64,000 nucleotides of DNA from Hermodice carunculata (taxonomy: Eukaryota > Annelida > Polychaeta > Eunicida > Amphinomidae), in contig OZ026617.1 of NCBI GenBank assembly GCA_964020975.1, forward strand, positions 25,453,254-25,517,253, written 5' to 3'. This document shows positions 58,685-64,000 of the stretch, in pieces; the first letter of the stretch is position 1, and each line of letters starts with the position of its first letter. The notes below the pieces were generated by a model that saw nothing but the letters and a program-made list of their open reading frames with translations, ran no database searches and was not told the DNA's origin. The position numbers and the translations under genes are program-made.

Positions 58685-59115
58685 AAAAACACATAGCACA
58701 AAGAAAACTGAAATTATATGGAGAAATGAATGGGGAGCAAATATAATATACCCACTTGGGACCCATAATAGATGTGGTGTTGCTATTCTAATCCCTGATA
58801 ATATGATTATAATATACACCAGGTAACTACAGATAAATGAGGGTAGATACATTATTTTAGAAGTTAATATTGATGATACAAGATTCATTTTAGTAAATGT
58901 GTATGCACCCACCAAAAATTTTGAAAAGGAGCAGAATGAGTTTGTTAATGAAATTTATGAGAAACTTGCAGATTTTACAGGTGAAAATGTTATTATAGGG
59001 GGTGATTTTAATACAATTATGTCTGCAAAACTTGATAAAAGGGGGAAATCTAGGCTCAATAACAAAATATATGCAATGTATATAGGAATTGCTGCTCCAT
59101 GAATTAGACTTAATT

Positions 59116-60096
59116 ATGCATCCCCCTATGGGGGATGCATATGGTGTTCAGTCCAGTCGTCCGCCGCTGCGTACCTTATTTTCTTTATATTCCTGTCTCC
59201 TCTTGACCTATTGCATCTTAATTTGGTACAGATAATCTATGGGTCTGGGAATTTGTCTCATATAATAGTATGTATCCTTGAGGTCAAAGGTCAAGGTCAA
59301 ATCCTTGTTGCATTTTCTGCAGACTCGGCAATTTTTACATATTAATATTTGGCTTATACCTTCTTAATGGTGCATCGTAGGCCAAGGTTACTATTAATTG
59401 TTAATAGGAAAGTACATATGGGCTTTCAGTTTGTATGGTTTATTTTAAACCTGAGTGACCTTGAAAACTCAAACTGCATACATTCCTGTTGACTACTATG
59501 TAAGTCAATGGGGATTGCAATGCTAATCACCACATATTTCACTCCTTTTCCAAAACAATTGGTCAGATTCACTTCAAACTTGAAGGGGTTGTACGTCAGG
59601 TAGGTATCTACCAACTGTGTTCAAATGGTCATGCTCCAATGACTTTTGGATTTTGGGGGGGGGGGGTGCAGGATGGGGGTTGTATTTTTGCATTCCTGTT
59701 GATTACCATGTAAGTCAATGGGGTCTGTAATGGTAGTTCACATTTTGACTTCTTCAAAACCGTAAGCACGATTCACTAGAAACTTTGGGTACAGATACTC
59801 CATATATTTGGAGAATTTTTTACATGCGATTGTGATGACTTTCAGGTCATAAGTCAAGGTCATAATGCCTTGCAAAATAAAGTGGTTTCCCTGCCACATC
59901 TTCAAATGGGTATGATTCAAGTCCATGAAACTTTGTCATCATTTACCCAGATGAGACCTCCCTTAATTTGATAAGAGGTGACCTTGAGGTCAAAGGTCAA
60001 GGTCAAACTTTCAGCAGAAGAATGGTGGCCCTCTTACAGGGGAGTCACCTGCTCCGGGGATGCATATTGTTTTTGGACAAAAAAACTCACTTCCAG
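59116..60096 (+). mobile_element. HINE-like tandem-repeat element inside the L1-like LINE
   Basis: 5' TT|ATGCATCCCCCTATGGGGG ATGCAT palindrome; interior with GAGGTCAAAGGTCAAGGTCA twice; inverted CCGGGGATGCAT near the end, then a GTTTTT/AAAAAC stem and CTTCCAG|TT. The LINE frame reads LDLI|DIW across the empty site GACTTAATTGACATCTGG, giving a TT target. Confidence 0.75.
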
Positions 60097-61824
60097 TTGA
60101 CATCTGGCATCAAAGAAAGGCAGACACATTTATGTACACCTGGCATCTAGAAACTCACCCGTCCAATGTAGACTTAATTACTGGCTCATCATATCTTTCT
60201 TATCCCCATGAGTTAAAAACAATATCAAACCATCAATTAAAAATGACCACAGCATGATATCTGTAGAACTCCAAGGCAATTTATATAGGGAAAGAGGGTC
60301 AGGGTTTTGCATATTCCACTCTGATCTATTAATAGACACTGAGTACATGCAGAAAATCACAGGGGTTTTGAATGATTGAAATAAAGATTTGCAATTGAAA
60401 AGAACAAAGGCCTATGGTGGGGTGTGATAAAAGTTGAAATTAGAGGAGACACTAAAAGATATTCAAAAGGGAAAGCAACGAATAAGCAAATAGAAGAAAA
60501 GCTCTTTGTAGCAGAGCTAGAGGAAAAGATGTCAATTTTAAAATCCTACAACAGAATGTAAAGAGAGAATAGATAAAATTAAAACAAAATTAGTAGAAAT
60601 CAACGATAGACAAACCTGTGGAATAATGATACGATCCAAGGCCAGATGGAAGAAAGTGGGTGAAAAAAAGTACCAAATACTGCTTGGGCAAAGAAAAGAG
60701 GTATTTCAAAAATATAAACATAAGCAAATTAATAGACACAGTGATCAAGAGAACCCAGAGGCAATCCTAAATGAGGAAAAATACTTTTATCAGAATCTTT
60801 ATGATAAAAATAAGGATACTTCTATCACTAACAATTTCCTGAACCTACATGGAACACCTAAATTAAATGCTTCACAAAAAACAAAGTGTGAACAGTGGAT
60901 AACTAGAAATGGGAAAAGTCCTTGGACTGATGGATTTACCACTGAATTTCAAAAAGGTTTGTGGCCAGAAATGAAATACTTTTTTATACATTGTGCTTTT
61001 GAAACAAATTCATTATCAATCAATCAAAGAAGAGTCATTGTAACATTAATACCAAAGAAAGATAAGAACAGAACAAATTTGAAAAATTGGAGACTATATC
61101 CCTCTTCAACATTGATCATAAAAAAATTGCAAAAGTTCTAGCAGAGCAAATACAGAATCTGTTGAAAGCTCGATTAATCTATGAAGATCAAACTTCTTAT
61201 GTGAAAGGTATTTTTTTGGAGAAAATGTAAGAACTGCCCGACATTTTACATTTTTGAGAAAGCATTTGATATCATTGAGTGGGAATACATAAACAAAGTT
61301 CTAGACATTTTTAACTTTGGAATAAAATTCCAAAGATGGGTCAAAATTTTGTATCATAATATTTCAAGCCGTGTAATCAATAATTGATATACCTGTGAGG
61401 TTTTCCCATTATTTAGAGGTGTCAGACTGTCTCCTATCCCCCTTTCTCTTTATTTTAGCAGTGGAATTGTAAGGTATTAAAGTAAGGAGAAATGATGAAA
61501 TTTAAGGTATCGAGACTGGTGATATGGATTTCAAAATTTCTCAATTTGCCAATGATACATTATTCTTTATGCAAGATCAGCAAAATTGTTAAAGACTTTG
61601 AAAAATGTAGTGGTACCTTGGAAAAATGTGTAATAAGATGGATTGGAGTAAAAATAAACAACGTGGACAGAGACTTACCCGTGAAGCAGAGTAAGGAGGT
61701 AATTGTTGTTTGGAGTATTTAGTGACATGAAGATAAGAACTGGCTAAACAATAGACACTTTACAACCAGCTTGCAATCTTTTGGAAGAAATATTAATTTT
61801 AAGCCGTGACTGACACTCAAAGGG

Positions 61825-62065
61825 TTAACCCTTTGAGTGCCAGTCACGGCTTAAGCTGTGCTGATGAAGCTGGATTACTGTAATGATTCCAGATTCATAT
61901 TCCTCATTAAAAGACCTTTCATTCAAGTACCAGCATGCCTATGTTCCCAGTGAAAAATTTGGTCCAGGTCAACAGCTTTCCTTGGGGCACTTTCCGCGCA
62001 TTGCACGGAAAGTGCCCCAAGGAAAGCTGTTGACTCAGTCCCTAAATTGGCTCTATAAGAGTTAA
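61825..62065. mobile_element. TTAA-bounded MITE with 67-bp hairpin
   Basis: Starts TTAACCCTTTGAGTGCCAGT and ends TTGGCTCTATAAGAGTTAA. The palindrome at 61968-62034 has outer stem GTCAACAGCTTTCCTTGG and inner stem GGCACTTTCCG. A reversed copy of its first 26 bp directly precedes it, making a 56-bp palindrome (61799-61854) centred on TTAA. Confidence 0.88.
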
Positions 62066-63301
62066 ATTAAAAATATAGAACACCAGAAATCTATCCATAC
62101 TTGGTAGAAACATTGTGATTAAGATCCTAGCTGTATCCTAATGAGTGTACCTTGTTCCAGTGTTGAATGTACAGGCAGTTTTTGTGCAGAGTGTGCAATC
62201 AAGTATTTCCAAAGTCATTCGGAAGAGTGGTATTGTAAAGGTTAAAAATAGCACTATGCATAGAAAGATGGATGATGGAGGTTTGAGGATACTTTATTTT
62301 AAATTTCAAGTGAAAGCACTGCAAATAAATTGAATAAAATGGATCTATAGTCAGCCAGAGGCTAAGTGGAAGGCTATCTTTCAAGTTTGCTTTCCCAACA
62401 TTGAATTAGAAATTTATTCTTGAGTAGATGTTGCTTTGACATAGAACAGAAACAAATACCATTATTTTATAAACAGCTTCTACAAGTATGGAACGATTTC
62501 AAATCTTGTTTTATACCAAAAGATGCCAAAAAGGTCAGAAAAGAAGTTATATGGCTTATTAGTATATTACTAGGGACAAAAAATCTATTTTACCAACAGT
62601 GGTATGGAAAAGGCATGTATATTCAAGACATTGTACATGCAATGAAACATTTGATACAGAAGAACTGAAAAACATATATGACTTCACAGTTAACTTTCCA
62701 GATTACTTTTCAATAAGACTGACAATTCGAGGATTATGGAAACAACAACTGAATTCTCATAATGTAAGCTATAATGATGCCATAAATAGACCCAGTTTCA
62801 AGATATCAGGTAAAACCAAAAAAAATCTGTGAAATGAGATCTACTCTACTGGGTTTTTGTAGAAGAGAGGAAATAAGAATTACCAACAAGTGTAATAAGA
62901 TGGCAAGAAATTTTTGCAACAATAACAGAAGATGCATGGTCAATCTTTTTTTTTTTTTTTTTAATTGTACAACAGAAACCCAAGTTACAGGCATTCCAAT
63001 TTTCAATATTACATCGCTTTGTGGTAACCAAATACAGACTCCATAAAATGAATATAGTCCAATCGAACATACATGTATATATTTTTTTGTGAAATACCAC
63101 ATTTTATTGCTCACAGATACTGGGAATGCATGTCCAAGTGTTTTGGAAACGTTTACAAGAATGGTGGAATCAACAAATGATTACAGGTCATTTTTGGTTG
63201 TTACCAAAATGTTGATAAAAGCACTTATATTTTGAATAACATAATATTGGAAGGCAAATACTTTATTCACCAAGAACTGTGTAACACCAAACAGGTAACA
63301 T

Positions 63302-63493
63302 TTAACCCTTTCCCCCTTGAATTAAGACTGAATCAACAGATTTCCTTGGCATGGGGCATGTGATCTTGAGAAGTCTCACGTACATTTCTCAGACAAATTG
63401 TTTTTCATAACTGTTGAAATTAGTTGAAAACACTGAAGCAGACGACATTTGACCACCAGCCAGGTTTGGCCAGTTTGAGGGGGAAAGGGTTAA
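63302..63493. mobile_element. TTAACCC-type MITE lacking half its hairpin
   Basis: Ends TTAACCCTTTCCCCCTTGAA and TTTGAGGGGGAAAGGGTTAA; internal text GAAGCAGACGACATTTGACC as at 14353. It lies inside the LINE C-terminal region. Confidence 0.85.
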
Positions 63494-63690
63494 TGGTTTT
63501 ATATATCTTATGAAATTGAAAATACGGGTGGAGAAACACATAATGTATTCACAGGGGAAGAAGATATCTTTAATTACTGTAGGGGTAATCTGCCTTACCT
63601 ACTGGCAATGTCGTAAATGAAATTGAAGAGCCAATGAATACATTTTGTAAAAAAATGTTGGTACTTGAATGAAAGGTCTTGTGAGGAATT

Positions 63691-63923
63691 ATAACCCTTT
63701 TAGTGCCAAATTTTGAGCTGAGTCAACACCTTTTCGCGGTATGCGCCCAATGCGCGCTGAGAAAAGCTGTTGACCGAGGTATTCTCTCTGGAACTATAGA
63801 CATACTGGTACTTGAATGAAAGGTCTTTTTATGAGGAATATAAATCTGGGATTCTAATGATAATTCAGACTGTTTTGACTTTAGTAGATGGACTTTAGAC
63901 GTGATTGGCACTTAAAGAGTTAA
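63691..63923. mobile_element. Hairpin MITE, AACCCTTTTAGTGCCAA type, reversed
   Basis: Ends TAACCCTTTTAGTGCCAA and TTGGCACTTAAAGAGTTAA; core GAGTCAACACCTTTTCGCGG with AAAAGCTGTTGACCGAGG; contains GTACTTGAATGAAAGGTCTT. Confidence 0.8.
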
Positions 63924-63984
63924 TCTGGAATCACCTTGGTGATACAGACCAGCATGACTTAGCATGGTACGCACTGAAAGTGTT

Positions 63985-64000
63985 AAGTTAACCCTTGCCC
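63985..64000. mobile_element. Start of another TTAACCC-type element cut by the window edge
   Basis: GTTAACCCTTGCCC at the edge follows GCACTGAAAGTGTTAAG, the end of a further relative. Confidence 0.4.

Larger units (their letters stand above)
58685..63655 (+). mobile_element. L1/Tx1-like LINE, decayed, with three insertions
   Basis: Endonuclease parts: TEIIWRNEWGANIIYPLGTH, GRYIILEVNIDDTRFILVNV, YAPT, VIIGGDFNTI, then YTWHLETHPSNVDLI and DHSMISVELQGNL. RT parts: SKARWKKVGEKKYQILLGQR, EAILNEEKYFYQNLYD, SINQRRVIVTLIPKKDKNR, DQTSYVKG, and QFANDT in place of QFADDT. C-terminal parts: NLFYQQWYGKGMYIQDIV and FWKRLQEWWNQQ-like text. Several stops and shifts show it is old. It is interrupted by the elements at 59116-60096, 61825-62065 and 63302-63493. 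Confidence 0.88.

Overview
The window is AT-rich, intron- and repeat-laden DNA from an animal. The host gene reads as a metazoan ortholog, and the repeats are of types common in marine invertebrates: tandem GACCTTGACC-bearing mobile elements, TTAA-flanked hairpin MITEs, and Jockey/CR1-like and L1/Tx1-like LINEs. A mollusc, possibly a bivalve, would fit, because Helentron-derived 'pearl'-type elements with about 150-bp internal tandem repeats are known there. I cannot fix the species from sequence alone.

The one confident host gene is SNAPC3 (SNAP50), the zinc-finger subunit of the snRNA-activating protein complex, on the + strand. Eight exons, carrying about 327 codons of the middle and C-terminal protein, lie at 2113-2223, 3036-3138, 3590-3691, 13147-13287, 18465-18547, 20729-20896, 22857-22964 and 46989-47157. 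All have GT-AG borders and matching phases. The 5' exons are not in the window. The last intron is about 24 kb. The 3' UTR probably ends near 47960, after an AATAAA at 47935.

Introns 3-7 (3692-46988) are mostly mobile DNA. They hold Helentron/HINE-like tandem-repeat elements (4219-6592, 7896-12321, 16211-17700, 35671-38181 with 36048-37349 nested in it, 42021-43927), hAT-like non-autonomous elements (4291-5231, 23628-24249, 38983-39145, 39535-39722), and a 1.97-kb terminal-inverted-repeat DNA transposon (8781-10750). They also hold a tRNA-derived SINE 28 bp from a splice donor, a 5'-truncated Jockey/CR1-type LINE (31365-33853), an antisense gag-like reading frame (6746-7669), many simple repeats, and repeated insertions of TTAA-bounded MITEs with long hairpins.

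Downstream of SNAPC3, 48723-53965 is a run of short-period tandem-repeat elements. 54250-54560 is a LINE endonuclease scrap, 55116-58684 is largely featureless, and 58685-63655 is a decayed L1/Tx1-type LINE broken by three later insertions. No second host gene was recognised there.

The most unusual signals concern the mobile DNA. (1) Three MITE hairpins are each exactly 67 bp, with the same outer stem but different inner stems that are each near-perfectly self-complementary. (2) Several tandem-repeat families share one end structure, TT|AT-palindrome ... hairpin-CTAG|TT; two insertion sites support TT-targeted insertion. (3) Unrelated families carry arrays of nuclear-receptor-like half-sites (TCAAGGTCA, DR1).
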